Notes: generated from the letters alone by a model not told the origin. Shown: positions 16,700-25,802, counted from the first letter of the stretch. The stretch: DNA of 64,000 nucleotides from Parabacteroides sp. (GCA_019417325.1 DXVO01000038.1:124001-188000); one strand, 5' to 3'. A program made the numbers and translations.

Positions 16700-18454
16700 T
16701 TAATTTCTATTCTCCGCAAGTAATGCGTCCAGTTGTGCATTAAATTCTTTAAATTGTTCACTCTCATATTCAGAATAATTCATCTGTTTGAAGATATTAA
16801 TCATCTTCTTGAAATATTCCATTACGTCGAGGAAGGAGTCAAATTTAAATTCCGTATGGCAAATCTGAACTACCTTATCCAACATAAATTCCTGACGTGC
16901 CAACGGGGTAACAGCATCTATCGCATCGAAAGCATCCTGTTGCAGGATAACGAAGTCAATTAATTCCGATTTCCAGAAAATCACATGGTATTCCACGGGT
17001 ACACCATCATCACCCAGGATGTTAATCTGCTCGGAAATTTCCTTACCACGCAACATACGTGTCTTGATTTCATTTACTTTGTCAATCCATGCCGGAGAGA
17101 TATGTTTGGCTATGTATTCCTGAAATTCCGGATATTCCAGATATTTGGAATAACTGTCTATCGGGTTAACAGCGGGATAACGTTTACGGTCGGCACGTTC
17201 CTGCTCCAAAGCGTAGAAACAACGGGCTACCTTCTTTGTATTTTCAGTTACAGGCTCCTTCAAGTTACCACCGGCAGGAGATACCGTACCGATAAAGGTT
17301 ACGGAACCGCTTGAACCATTATTCAAGTGAACGAATCCTGCACGTGCATAGAAGTTTGCAACGATAGCAGACAAGTCCATCGGGAACGCATCCGGTCCGG
17401 GAAGTTCTTCCAGGCGGTTGGACATTTCACGCAAAGCCTGTGCCCAACGAGAAGTAGAGTCCGCCATTAACAAGACTTTCAATCCCATGCTTCGGTAATA
17501 TTCGGCAATTGTCATCGCTGTATATACGGATGCCTCACGAGCGGCCACCGGCATGTTTGAAGTATTTGCAATAATAATGGTACGTTCCATCAATTTACGT
17601 CCGGTATGCGGGTCTACCAATTCCGGGAACTCGGTAAAGATTTCCACGACCTCATTCGCACGTTCACCACATGCTGCAATAATTACGATGTCGGCTTCTG
17701 CTTGTTTGGAGATAGCATGCTGAAGCACAGTTTTGCCTGTACCGAACGGACCGGGAATAAATCCGGTACCACCTTCCACAATCGGATTCACGGTATCGAT
17801 TGTACGGACACCAGTTTCCAACAGCTTGAATGGACGCGGTTTTTCTTTATAACAAGTGATGGCACGTTTTACCGGCCATTTCTGTATCATGTTTATATCT
17901 ACATCCTTTCCGGTTTCATCCGTAAGAACGGCAATAGTCTGATTAATCGTATACTGTCCTGCATCAACCAGGCTCTTGATTGTATAGGTTCCTTTAAAGG
18001 TAAAAGGGACCATGATTTTGTGCGGCTGGAAGTTTTCATCCACTTCGCCCAGCCAATCACCGGCTGCCACCTTGTCCCCTACTTTAGCCAAAGGTTTATA
18101 ATCCCATAGCTTATCGTTATCGAGAGCAAATGTATATTCTCCACGTTTCAGGAAAACACCATCCATTTTATCCAGGTCATTCTGCAAACCATCGTAGTTG
18201 CGTGACAACATACCCGGTCCCAGAGTTACTTCCAACATGTGTCCTTCGAATTCGGCTTCATCGCCGACACGCATACCGCGAGTACTTTCAAACACCTGCA
18301 CAAAAGCGTTCTTACCTATTACTTTAATAACTTCCGCCATCAGCTTTACGCCTCCTACGGAAATGTAACAGATTTCATTTTGTGAAACCGGTCCGTCAAC
18401 CTCAACAGTAACGAGGTTGGAAACGATCCCTTTTACAATTCCTTTCGTAGCCAT
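16700..18454 (-). CDS. ntpA: V-type ATPase subunit A (catalytic)
   Basis: This 584-residue catalytic subunit has the Walker A loop GPFGTGKT at residues 235-242, the A-specific bulge region ahead of it, and the LMADSTSRWAQALREMSNRL segment typical of V/A-type catalytic subunits. It hydrolyses ATP, or makes it when ion flow is reversed. The gene lies three bases after the DUF2764 gene and 11 bases before ntpB. Length is normal for the family. Confidence 0.96.
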   Translation of the reverse strand: MATKGIVKGIVSNLVTVEVDGPVSQNEICYISVGGVKLMAEVIKVIGKNAFVQVFESTRGMRVGDEAEFEGHMLEVTLGPGMLSRNYDGLQNDLDKMDGVFLKRGEYTFALDNDKLWDYKPLAKVGDKVAAGDWLGEVDENFQPHKIMVPFTFKGTYTIKSLVDAGQYTINQTIAVLTDETGKDVDINMIQKWPVKRAITCYKEKPRPFKLLETGVRTIDTVNPIVEGGTGFIPGPFGTGKTVLQHAISKQAEADIVIIAACGERANEVVEIFTEFPELVDPHTGRKLMERTIIIANTSNMPVAAREASVYTAMTIAEYYRSMGLKVLLMADSTSRWAQALREMSNRLEELPGPDAFPMDLSAIVANFYARAGFVHLNNGSSGSVTFIGTVSPAGGNLKEPVTENTKKVARCFYALEQERADRKRYPAVNPIDSYSKYLEYPEFQEYIAKHISPAWIDKVNEIKTRMLRGKEISEQINILGDDGVPVEYHVIFWKSELIDFVILQQDAFDAIDAVTPLARQEFMLDKVVQICHTEFKFDSFLDVMEYFKKMINIFKQMNYSEYESEQFKEFNAQLDALLAENRN

Positions 18455-18457
18455 AAT

Positions 18458-19327
18458 TTATTTATCATTGTTTCTTTTAAATTCTTCCAGAGCATTTTCG
18501 CTGCCTTTCTTCATTGCTCTCACAATTTCACGGAAAGTCTTTTCTCCGGTTGCCTTATCCAAGGTCACCCATCTTTCAATCATTTCCAGTTTCAGCAGAT
18601 AGGCAAATACACTTTCAATATCAAACGGCTTGAAGAAAGTGTATTCCTCCAACCATTCCCACTTCAGTAAATCTATTTTCTTCTCGCGAACCATCAGGTC
18701 TGTTTCTTCAGCTATCCGTTGCAAGGTCGGCAGATAATCAACCAAATCCCCTAAGCCGAAATCACGGGCATTGGATGTCCGCAAGGCTACAGCAACTTCG
18801 TTATCTCCCACAATGTAATTTGCTTTCTCTATTCCATGTTTACGACAAGTAATTGCAGTAAGCATATTATTGATATTGAGGTTCAATTCAAACCAGTTTG
18901 CCACAAAACGGTTACTGCACTTCATAGCGTATGCATAATACAGAGCAGCTAACTGGTCTTCCCACGAAATTTCAGGTCTGATGCCTTTACTTTCGCTTTC
19001 CATATACTTACAGAAGAAATCTTTAAAATAAGGAGGTATTTTGTCATTCTTCGGAAGCTTCTCTTCATCCTTCAATGCTCTGAACAAAGCAATAAATTCA
19101 TCATAAGTGATATATCCCCTGGGATCCGGATCGCGGTCCGGATACTTTGCATGAGCGATCAGGTTCCTGTTATCAAACTTCAGGAAGAACAAATCGATCA
19201 GCTTTTTATCGGCGCTCGTTAATATGCCATCCAGCTCCTTCCTGAATTCAGAAATGGAATAAGGTACTTTACTATCATCGAGGGCGATATTGGGGAGTCC
19301 TGCTATTAAGCAATAATATTTACTCAT
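18458..19327 (-). CDS. DUF2764 protein of the V-ATPase operon, probable subunit C substitute
   Basis: This 289-residue protein begins MSKYYCLIAGLPNIAL and is mainly helical. It belongs to the DUF2764 family found between subunits E and A in V-ATPase operons of Bacteroidetes and Chlamydia, the place where subunit C stands in other V/A-ATPases. It probably links the central shaft or stalk to the membrane ring as subunit C does; this is inference from position, size and helical content. It is two bases from ntpE and three from ntpA, so tightly co-translated. Confidence 0.8.
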   Translation of the reverse strand: MSKYYCLIAGLPNIALDDSKVPYSISEFRKELDGILTSADKKLIDLFFLKFDNRNLIAHAKYPDRDPDPRGYITYDEFIALFRALKDEEKLPKNDKIPPYFKDFFCKYMESESKGIRPEISWEDQLAALYYAYAMKCSNRFVANWFELNLNINNMLTAITCRKHGIEKANYIVGDNEVAVALRTSNARDFGLGDLVDYLPTLQRIAEETDLMVREKKIDLLKWEWLEEYTFFKPFDIESVFAYLLKLEMIERWVTLDKATGEKTFREIVRAMKKGSENALEEFKRNNDK

Positions 19328-19329
19328 AA

Positions 19330-19920
19330 TCAGAACAACATTTCAACCAGCTGGGGACGCAGGAATTCTTTGAAAAATGCAACAAATTCTTCTTCACCGA
19401 AGCTCACTTTATAAGAACCGTCGGCAGGCATGATAGTGAAAGAGGCATCCTTGCCATTTACCTTTTCGATTTTTACTCCGGCATTCAACAAAGCCTTGGC
19501 ATTGGCTTCAAAATATTTGGTAAGAGCTTCCGCATCGGCTGTCTGGATAGTAATAGCTTCCTTCTTTGCCCATTCTTTAGCCATTTCCAGAATGATCTTC
19601 TGCATAAATACACTATCAGAAACTACAGCTTTCACATTGGAAGAAGTGATTTTTCCTGTAATAAGGTTTACCACCTCGCTTTTCAATGCTTCTACAGATT
19701 GAGCTGCAAATAATTTCAACTCGGCTTCTGTATTCTTTTTCAGTTCAGATGCCTGCTTCTGAGCTTCAGCAACAATACGCTTTGCTTCTGTTTCCGCTTC
19801 ACTTACAATGGCTTGTTTTTGAGCATTTGCATCGGCAATGATACGTTGTGCCTCTTCATTTCCCTTTTCTACTCCTTCTTTGTAGATTTTGTCGGTCAGT
19901 TCCTGAATTTTAGTATCCAT
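19330..19920 (-). CDS. ntpE: V-type ATPase subunit E (peripheral stalk)
   Basis: This 196-residue protein has a long N-terminal coiled coil rich in Ala, Glu and Lys (residues ~1-75, with repeats such as IVSEAETEAKRIVAEAQKQA) and a compact C-terminal head-binding domain, as in subunit E of the outer stalk. It is the first gene of the operon. The usual partner G/H is not recognised in the window. A -7 box lies about 50 bases upstream. Confidence 0.9.
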   Translation of the reverse strand: MDTKIQELTDKIYKEGVEKGNEEAQRIIADANAQKQAIVSEAETEAKRIVAEAQKQASELKKNTEAELKLFAAQSVEALKSEVVNLITGKITSSNVKAVVSDSVFMQKIILEMAKEWAKKEAITIQTADAEALTKYFEANAKALLNAGVKIEKVNGKDASFTIMPADGSYKVSFGEEEFVAFFKEFLRPQLVEMLF

Positions 19921-19967
19921 TTCTGTATATATTTATAAATTTGTTTCCTAAAAGAATTAAACGCCCA

Positions 19968-19975
19968 CAAAGTTA
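19968..19975 (-). promoter_or_regulatory. -7 box for the V-ATPase operon
   Basis: The minus strand reads TAACTTTG (TAnnTTTG) about 48 bases before the ntpE start. No clear -33 TTG is seen at the right spacing. Confidence 0.45.
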
Positions 19976-20046
19976 TTCTTTTTCATGAACTGACCCAGAA
20001 ATAAATGTAAAATCAAGCTAAAAAATCAGTTATTCCAAAATATTTG

Positions 20047-20054
20047 TAATTTTG
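20047..20054 (+). promoter_or_regulatory. -7 box for the GNAT gene
   Basis: TAATTTTG matches TAnnTTTG and lies 21 bases before the ATG at 20076. It helps exclude the upstream TTG as start. Confidence 0.45.
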
Positions 20055-20075
20055 TTCGTCTTAATACAAAATAAT

Positions 20076-20579
20076 ATGTTCTCTATCAGAAAAGCAACGA
20101 CTAACGACTGCCTGCAGATTAACTCCCTGGCATCAAAAATTTGGGAACCGACTTATAGAAATATTTTGTCTCCCGAACAGATAAGTTATATGTTTGACAT
20201 GATGTATGCTCCGATAAATCTACGTAAACAGATGGAAGAATTGCATCATCAATTTTTTATCATTTCATCAGAAGATGTTCCTTCCGGCTATCTTTCTATC
20301 GAAACCGTAGACAAAGACCTTTATAATTTTCAGAAAATATATTCGCTCCCCTCGCTACACGGAACCGGTATAGGTCGTTTTATCATAGAACAGGGCACCG
20401 AATACTTAAAGAGCATTCATCCGGGTCCATTTACAATAGAAATAAATGTAAACCGCTACAACCAAGCTGTTGGGTTTTATAAACATATGGGATTTCACGA
20501 GCATACGACAAGGTATCTCCATATAGGGAATGGTTATTATATGGATGATTTCATATTGAGGAAAGAGATTGACAATTGA
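20076..20579 (+). CDS. GNAT family N-acetyltransferase
   Basis: The 167-residue product (MFSIRKATTNDCLQINSLA) has the GNAT fold: an N-terminal strand and helix, the acetyl-CoA loop around HGTGIGRFIIEQG (residues ~101-113), and the C-terminal NRYNQAVGFYKHMGFHE segment. It transfers an acetyl group to an unknown amine. The frame is open from a TTG at 20052, but a -7 box (20047-20054) overlaps that codon, so the ATG at 20076 is chosen. It stands alone, divergent from the V-ATPase operon. Confidence 0.85.
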   Translation: MFSIRKATTNDCLQINSLASKIWEPTYRNILSPEQISYMFDMMYAPINLRKQMEELHHQFFIISSEDVPSGYLSIETVDKDLYNFQKIYSLPSLHGTGIGRFIIEQGTEYLKSIHPGPFTIEINVNRYNQAVGFYKHMGFHEHTTRYLHIGNGYYMDDFILRKEIDN

Positions 20580-20737
20580 ACTGTTGGCAATCTCGCTATA
20601 TTTTAACTATTTAAATCCCCACGGGGGGCATGAAGCATCACAAAAAACAGACGACACATATAATAAAAGAACGTATATATATTACGACAGATAAAAAAAT
20701 GTCCCCCTTCAATTTTATTCTTCTTATAATAATCCGG

Positions 20738-21262
20738 CTAATCTTCCTCTAACCAATCGTCAGACATGCCAAATTCTTTATCCCGGAATAATTCCGCCAA
20801 TCCTGAAATTTGCTTAAACCGGAGCAATTCATTCTTATCCATCCCAATATTACGCATTATCCAGTTGTCAGACATTCCCGATTTGACTAATTCAGCAACA
20901 ATCTCAGTCATGAGTTCCAAATTATGTATACCCCTAGCTCGATTATGGCGGATAGTTGAAGCCATCCTATTTGAAATATCTTTCTTTATTACCGTCACAG
21001 GCAACAGGCCTTTCTCACGATCATAGATCCTTTGAGATGTTTTCATTACCAAATAACGGTGATAACCATCTACAATCTCATATAAATCATTTTCTTCCTG
21101 ATAGTAGCAGACACAAGGCATCGTATACCCATCCTCCCAAATAGAAAGTTCTAACAACCGCATCTCCGGAGGTGCTATGACATTAGGATTATAGCTATTA
21201 GCTACAATTTTTTCTATTGGTACAGCCTTGACGTCATATGCTGGACTAACAAAGTTTTCCAT
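20738..21262 (-). CDS. ParB/Srx-fold protein, IbrB-like
   Basis: This 174-residue protein has a ParB/sulfiredoxin N-terminal domain: VPIEKIVANSYNPNVI near residue 15 and the nucleotide-binding box IVDGYHRYLVM near residue 68 (a GxHRY variant of the ParB GEHR box). The C-terminal half (~95-150) looks like a small helix-turn-helix (MSDNWIMRNIGMDKNELLRF). It overlaps the end of the PAPS-reductase-family gene by 17 bases, so it is translated with it. The pair matches IbrA/IbrB of Escherichia coli, described as regulators of immunoglobulin-binding proteins; the biochemical function is unclear. It is the last gene of a three-gene cassette. Confidence 0.8.
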   Translation of the reverse strand: MENFVSPAYDVKAVPIEKIVANSYNPNVIAPPEMRLLELSIWEDGYTMPCVCYYQEENDLYEIVDGYHRYLVMKTSQRIYDREKGLLPVTVIKKDISNRMASTIRHNRARGIHNLELMTEIVAELVKSGMSDNWIMRNIGMDKNELLRFKQISGLAELFRDKEFGMSDDWLEED

Positions 21263-22547
21263 GTTTATAAAAATTATATTTATCCATTATTTGCTGTCTC
21301 ATATTTTTCTCCTTTTTTGTTTGAGAAAACCCCATGTATTTACACGTATGATCATTTTTCAAGATGCAAATACACATACGTTTATAGGTTGGGATTTCTT
21401 TAAATTCGGGTATATCTATATCATCGATATACTCCATCCGTACGGGCTTCTTATCTGTATGATAAGCTGTACTTTCTTCCACAATAATAGGAATCCCCGC
21501 CCTCTGTAACTTGACTATCGTCTCTTCACTAAGACATCCACCTTTCTCTTTCCAGAATTTCCGACTGACTTTCAACTTATTCAAATAATTCTCACGAGTG
21601 TCTTGAGGTAAAGTATCTAATAGAAAATACATATACTTCTCCCAAGAGAATCCCGGCGGACACTTAATGGTTTTCCATCCCATGGCAGAAGTATTTCCAT
21701 ACATGCCGGCAAAGCCAACACCATTAACACGACCAATCATCCTTCCCCAGGTATCAGGGTCTATGACTTTGTAAATAAATAACGTGGACATCGCTTGGGA
21801 TATAAACGGACTCGCCACACGTTGTCTGGACAAAGGAATCCCCGCCTGATAATACAAATCATACAGATGATTGTATTGCCAACCGAATCTTCCGTTTGCA
21901 ATCCAGATATCTTGAGTTTTCCAATCATAAATAGGATATGCATTACACGTGTAATACCCCATCCTACGGGTCCATTTATAGTTTGCAAGTTTCCTGTAAT
22001 TCTTATCGCTGTGAATTGCCCTCCATCGGTTAAAACTCTCTTGGGTACGAATTCCAACAAGGCAACAAATACGCCGTCCTTTCCGCTGCCTATGTAACCA
22101 GAAAGGAAACAAATTCTGAAAATCATAATCCCACATGTCTTCTTTAAAAAAATCGAAATCCTTTGCCCTAAGACATGACTGAGGCATTTCCCTAACCCAT
22201 ATATCCCGGCAATCTTCACTCCAAGGTCTCCAATATTGCTGAAACATGGAAGTGCATGTCGGAACCTTAAAAGGGACACAACAATGATAAATATCAAGAA
22301 TATCAGGATTCGCAGCATAAACTTTTTCCACGTATTCAATAGTTTGCCTGTATTGTACCTCATAATCCATATGAAATACACCTAAGCGTCGTCCTGGAGC
22401 ATATTTCCTGATATAATCTATGCACAAATTCAACAGCACACCACTATCCTTCCCTCCTGAAAAAGATACATACACATAATCAAAATAATCAAATATTATT
22501 TTCAATCTTCTCTCTGTCGCTTCATATACGTCCATTCTTCGTATCAT
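21246..22547 (-). CDS. PAPS-reductase family protein with DUF3440, IbrA-like
   Basis: This 433-residue protein has the adenine nucleotide alpha hydrolase loop SFSGGKDSGVLL (residues ~29-40) of PAPS reductases and DndC-like enzymes, followed by VGIRTQESFNRW and AYPIYDWKTQDIW, both typical of the family, and a DUF3440 C-terminal part (from ~240). The fold activates a substrate with ATP, often before sulfur transfer. There is no CxxC or ECGLH-type reductase motif, so it is not a sulfate assimilation enzyme. It starts two bases after the GNAT-like gene and overlaps the IbrB-like gene, so the three are one unit. IbrA proteins occur on mobile elements and prophages. Confidence 0.85.
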   Translation of the reverse strand: MIRRMDVYEATERRLKIIFDYFDYVYVSFSGGKDSGVLLNLCIDYIRKYAPGRRLGVFHMDYEVQYRQTIEYVEKVYAANPDILDIYHCCVPFKVPTCTSMFQQYWRPWSEDCRDIWVREMPQSCLRAKDFDFFKEDMWDYDFQNLFPFWLHRQRKGRRICCLVGIRTQESFNRWRAIHSDKNYRKLANYKWTRRMGYYTCNAYPIYDWKTQDIWIANGRFGWQYNHLYDLYYQAGIPLSRQRVASPFISQAMSTLFIYKVIDPDTWGRMIGRVNGVGFAGMYGNTSAMGWKTIKCPPGFSWEKYMYFLLDTLPQDTRENYLNKLKVSRKFWKEKGGCLSEETIVKLQRAGIPIIVEESTAYHTDKKPVRMEYIDDIDIPEFKEIPTYKRMCICILKNDHTCKYMGFSQTKKEKNMRQQIMDKYNFYKHGKLC

Positions 22548-22549
22548 AA

Positions 22550-22948
22550 CTATGCCTCCGGAGAATATTGCATTTTATCATATTTTTTCCACTCAATACA
22601 TGTCTGAAAACCTTTTTGAGCAAACACCATTACATGACGTTTATGCACGACAGCCACGAGAGGAGACAAGGTGGATAAATCCTTTATTACTTCACTTAGA
22701 AGTTCACTTAGAATTGAGGAATTATCCCCACTTACAAAATAATTGTCTATAGAATAATGACTACTTCCCTTTTTTAGTGGAATAAAGCCTACAACGCTCA
22801 TATCATGAAGGGCTACATACCAAATATGGTTACGTGATGTCTTAAAAGGGTAATTATTATTCTGTCGCAAGATAGCCGGGCACATGACTAAAGGTGCAAC
22901 AAGCTCATACAACATTTTTTCCGTACCCTGTAATTTCATAATTTTCAT
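22550..22948 (-). CDS. Small GNAT-like protein, first gene of the IbrAB cassette
   Basis: This 132-residue protein has a GNAT-like arrangement: WYVALHDMSVVGFIPLKK (strands 2-4), YSIDNYFVSG, then a helix and VVHKRHVMVFAQKGFQTC at the C-terminus, where GNATs carry their final strands. No convincing RxxGxG/A acetyl-CoA loop is visible, so it may use another ligand or be inactive. It has its own good promoter and heads the three-gene cassette. In DNA-modification literature GNAT-like Mom proteins and ParB-fold proteins occur together on phages, which makes a modification role thinkable. Function is not known. Confidence 0.65.
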   Translation of the reverse strand: MKIMKLQGTEKMLYELVAPLVMCPAILRQNNNYPFKTSRNHIWYVALHDMSVVGFIPLKKGSSHYSIDNYFVSGDNSSILSELLSEVIKDLSTLSPLVAVVHKRHVMVFAQKGFQTCIEWKKYDKMQYSPEA

Positions 22949-22971
22949 GGCTTATTCTCTATATTGCCATG

Positions 22972-23003
22972 CAAATTTAGATATAAATATTAATGCCACC
23001 AAA
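22972..23003 (-). promoter_or_regulatory. Promoter of the GNAT-IbrA-IbrB cassette
   Basis: On the minus strand TTTG, 20 bases, then TAAATTTG: both Bacteroidetes elements with ideal spacing. The predicted start near 22965 gives a leader of ~17 bases. Confidence 0.7.
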
Positions 23004-23520
23004 GTTGTCATATATAAATGTAAAATACACAGTATTTTAATAGTAAAACCACAACATTTGACGAAAATATTAAGAACAAAAATCCTATCCACCTAAACAA
23101 TTGTTCTCTGAATTCTCAATAATATCCCCGATAAAAGATGCTTTTTCCCCCTTTCACCAAGTTTGGCAGAAAGAGTACTTGCCATTCTTTTTTCCGGTTC
23201 ATAAGTATGGTTTTTGAAAATCATAGTTATGATTTCGGAAAACCATAACTATGAATCTTCTTTTATTTTGTATTTTATCCTGGCTTTCTTTTTAGATCCT
23301 GATGTTTATTGGGGCCTCTTGAAGAGAATCATATTGTTGTAGAGTGCTATCAAATCTTTTGGACTACAAATCTGATGTCCGCAGGAAATTACGCCTAGCT
23401 TAACAGTGGCAAACATAAAGGCTATCCAACCGTACAAAATTAAGAGAAGGTTGATGTTGAATTAATACAGCCGGTTGTAAACGTTTCATTTATGCAGGAA
23501 AATACTGGATATTAAGAAAA
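23004..23520. other. Gene-free stretch upstream of the IbrAB cassette
   Basis: About 500 bases with no credible gene. It contains the palindromic element at 23198-23255 and ends at the phoH terminator. The remaining sequence (23260-23520) shows nothing I recognise. Confidence 0.5.
23198..23255. repeat. Palindromic element, family B, copy 1
   Basis: Three units: TTCATAAGTATGGTTTT (23198-23214), CATAGTTATG in the centre (23222-23231) and AAAACCATAACTATGAA (23239-23255). The outer arms pair with two mismatches. The same layout recurs at 60699-60752. Confidence 0.7.
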
Positions 23521-23584
23521 GAGGTTGCCTGATGAAATATTCCATTTTCATTGGAGTACACTTCAAAACTTGTCAGACAACCTC
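23521..23584 (-). terminator. Terminator of the PhoH-family gene
   Basis: GAGGTTGCCTGA (23521-23532) pairs with TCAGACAACCTC (23573-23584) with one mismatch, and the minus strand continues CTCTTTTCTT. It lies 16 bases after the stop codon. Confidence 0.65.
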
Positions 23585-23600
23585 TTCTACCAAAACAGAA

Positions 23601-24932
23601 CTATAGTAAATCCGAGGCCAACTCGGATAACTGGCTTCTTTCTCCTTTTATCAAATTGATATGGGCAAATAAGTCTTGCCCTTTCATCTTATCTACCATA
23701 TAGGCCAACCCATTACTTTGTGCATCTAAGTAAGGGGAGTCTATTTGCTGGATATCACCAGTAAATACCATCTTAGTACCTTCCCCGGCACGGGTAATAA
23801 TTGTTTTTATCTCATGAGGAGTCAAGTTCTGAGCCTCATCAATGATACAGAATGTTTCAGAAAGACTACGCCCGCGAATAAATGCCAAAGCCTCGATAAC
23901 CAACTGTCCATTCTTCTGTAAATCGTCTATTTTGCGGGCATCAGAAGCTCCCGGAGCGAACTGTCCTTTTATTACATTCAGATTATCGAACAAAGGTTGC
24001 ATATAAGGAGCCACCTTTTGTTTCTCATCACCGGGAAGGAATCCCAAATCTTTATTGGCAAGCGCCACAATAGGACGGGCAAGCAAAATCTGCTTATATA
24101 CATTTGCCTGTTTTAATGCGGATGCCAATGCAAGCAAAGTTTTACCTGTTCCAGCTTTTCCTGTCAACCCTATAAGTTTCACATCGGGATCATTTAAAAC
24201 CTCAAAAGCAAAAGTCTGTTCCGCATTACGAGGCATAATACCGAAATTAGTCCCTTTTTCCACCTTTTTAAACTTATTCGTAAAAGGATTGTAACGGGCA
24301 AGAATCGAATTACGCACGCTTTTTAAAATGAAACATTCATTGGGTTGTAACTTTGATTTAATATCAAACAAGTCCGCATCCACTCCTTCGAGAGAAGCGT
24401 ACATCTGGTCAATCAAATCCCCATCTATCCCGTCATATGTATCTTGAGCTCTTTCAAAAATATCGACATTCACTACTTTATCATTAAAGTAATCTTCCAC
24501 CTCGATACCTAAGGAACGGGCTTTCATCCTTAAGTTAATATCCTTCGTGACAAGGATTGTTTTTACCTTTTTATCTTTTTCCGCTTCTGCTACCGAGAGA
24601 GTGCAGGAAAGAATACGATGGTCGGCACTCTTTTCGGGGAATGACTGGTAAATCTTATCTTGATATTTGTCGCCAGTAACAATATGTAAAGTTCCTTTAC
24701 CCGGCCCTAAGGATGCTCCTTTTAAAAACAGATCGTTGCTGGTTATGGTATCCAGTTGACGAACAAATTCCCGGGCATTGTAATTAATCTGATCACTCCC
24801 CTTTTTAAATTTATCCAACTCCTCCAATACCACAATCGGAAGGTAAATATCATTCTCCTGAAAGTTCTCAATACACTTATAATCGTGCAGGATCACATTC
24901 GTATCCAACACAAAATTCTTCTTTGCTCCCAT
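23601..24932 (-). CDS. PhoH2-type protein: PIN ribonuclease domain plus PhoH ATPase
   Basis: This 443-residue protein joins an N-terminal PIN domain (residues ~5-140; NFVLDTNVILHD near the start, later KDINLRMKARSLGIE) to a C-terminal PhoH ATPase with Walker A GLTGKAGTGKT near residue 255 and Walker B FCIIDEAQNLTPHE near 365. The PIN-PhoH combination is the PhoH2 type, reported as RNA helicase and ribonuclease in other bacteria. The gene is monocistronic, between its own terminator and a ~210-base upstream gap. Confidence 0.92.
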   Translation of the reverse strand: MGAKKNFVLDTNVILHDYKCIENFQENDIYLPIVVLEELDKFKKGSDQINYNAREFVRQLDTITSNDLFLKGASLGPGKGTLHIVTGDKYQDKIYQSFPEKSADHRILSCTLSVAEAEKDKKVKTILVTKDINLRMKARSLGIEVEDYFNDKVVNVDIFERAQDTYDGIDGDLIDQMYASLEGVDADLFDIKSKLQPNECFILKSVRNSILARYNPFTNKFKKVEKGTNFGIMPRNAEQTFAFEVLNDPDVKLIGLTGKAGTGKTLLALASALKQANVYKQILLARPIVALANKDLGFLPGDEKQKVAPYMQPLFDNLNVIKGQFAPGASDARKIDDLQKNGQLVIEALAFIRGRSLSETFCIIDEAQNLTPHEIKTIITRAGEGTKMVFTGDIQQIDSPYLDAQSNGLAYMVDKMKGQDLFAHINLIKGERSQLSELASDLL

Positions 24933-25108
24933 GATCTTTCGATTTAATGATTATGCCTCTAAGATAGAAATATTTCCGATATATTATTCTTTTAGGACTT
25001 GAAATATCTCAATTCAACCAAAATATTCTGTATTTAAACAAAAAGCGACAGGATTATATGAAAACAAGTAAATTACATAAACGTCTAGAAATATTGTAAA
25101 AAGAACAT

Positions 25109-25116
25109 TATCTTTG
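25109..25116 (+). promoter_or_regulatory. -7 box for the LysE-family gene
   Basis: TATCTTTG matches TAnnTTTG and lies 28 bases before the ATG at 25145. A -33 TTG is not apparent. Confidence 0.45.
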
Positions 25117-25144
25117 TATCACACTTTGAACCAATGAGAAAATC

Positions 25145-25783
25145 ATGAATACAGGAATAGAACATTATGCCACTTTTATTTTATCATCACTCTTTTTTTC
25201 AATTTTACCGGGCATCGATACGCTTTTCATCTTAAGCAGGTCGATTATACAAGGAAAAAAAGCCGGTATCTATGCAACATTAGGAATTAACACGGGGATT
25301 CTGATACATGCTACATTTGTAACATTAGGGCTTTCCCTGATAATTGCACATTCACCTATAGCATTTTCTATTATAAAGTATGCCGGAGCTGCATATATTA
25401 TCTATTTGGGAATAAGCAAATTTTGCCAAAGAAAGCCGATTATATCAGAAATGAAAAATGAACAAATGGATATATCCCGACACAGGGATAGCTACCTTGC
25501 CGGCATACTGACCAATTTACTAAACCCCAAAGTCATCCTCTTCTTTCTGGCATTTTTTCCACAGTTTGTCATCTCCCCGGAAATAGAGAGCCATTTGCCT
25601 TTTGTGATATTAAGCATTACCTATCTTTCCATAAACATATGCTGGACTTTGGCATTAAGCATTTTCTTTGCTTCATTCTCCAGCAGACTAATAAGCAACC
25701 CTACGATATCCAAGTGGATTAATAAAATAACAGGAGCGATATTTCTGTTATTAGGTGGGTTAACAGGTCTGGATATTATTTAA
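25145..25783 (+). CDS. LysE/RhtB family amino acid exporter
   Basis: This 212-residue protein has six hydrophobic segments and the LysE/RhtB pattern: an N-terminal helix ending in FSILPGIDTLFILSRSIIQGKKAG, a middle ITNLLNPKVILFFLAFFPQF-type segment (the family's NPK motif) and a C-terminal INKITGAIFLLLGG. Members export amino acids or homoserine lactones across the inner membrane; the substrate is unknown. It ends at a terminator shared with the convergent oxaloacetate decarboxylase gene. Confidence 0.9.
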   Translation: MNTGIEHYATFILSSLFFSILPGIDTLFILSRSIIQGKKAGIYATLGINTGILIHATFVTLGLSLIIAHSPIAFSIIKYAGAAYIIYLGISKFCQRKPIISEMKNEQMDISRHRDSYLAGILTNLLNPKVILFFLAFFPQFVISPEIESHLPFVILSITYLSINICWTLALSIFFASFSSRLISNPTISKWINKITGAIFLLLGGLTGLDII

Positions 25784-25802
25784 TACCTACCGCCAAATAC
25801 AC

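Noticed and set aside
12388..19920. Hidden subunit F or G gene in the V-ATPase operon
   Set aside because: All gaps are 53 bases or less and no alternative frame gives a suitable protein.
20614..20630. CCCCACGGGGGG as a terminator
   Set aside because: The stem is only about 4 bp and no T-run follows.
21246..22547. Sulfate-assimilation PAPS reductase
   Set aside because: The reductase cysteine motif is missing and the DUF3440 domain and IbrB-like partner point to the IbrA group.
20738..22948. A complete Dnd phosphorothioation system
   Set aside because: Only the PAPS-reductase fold is shared; no cysteine desulfurase, DndB, DndD or DndE-like gene is present.
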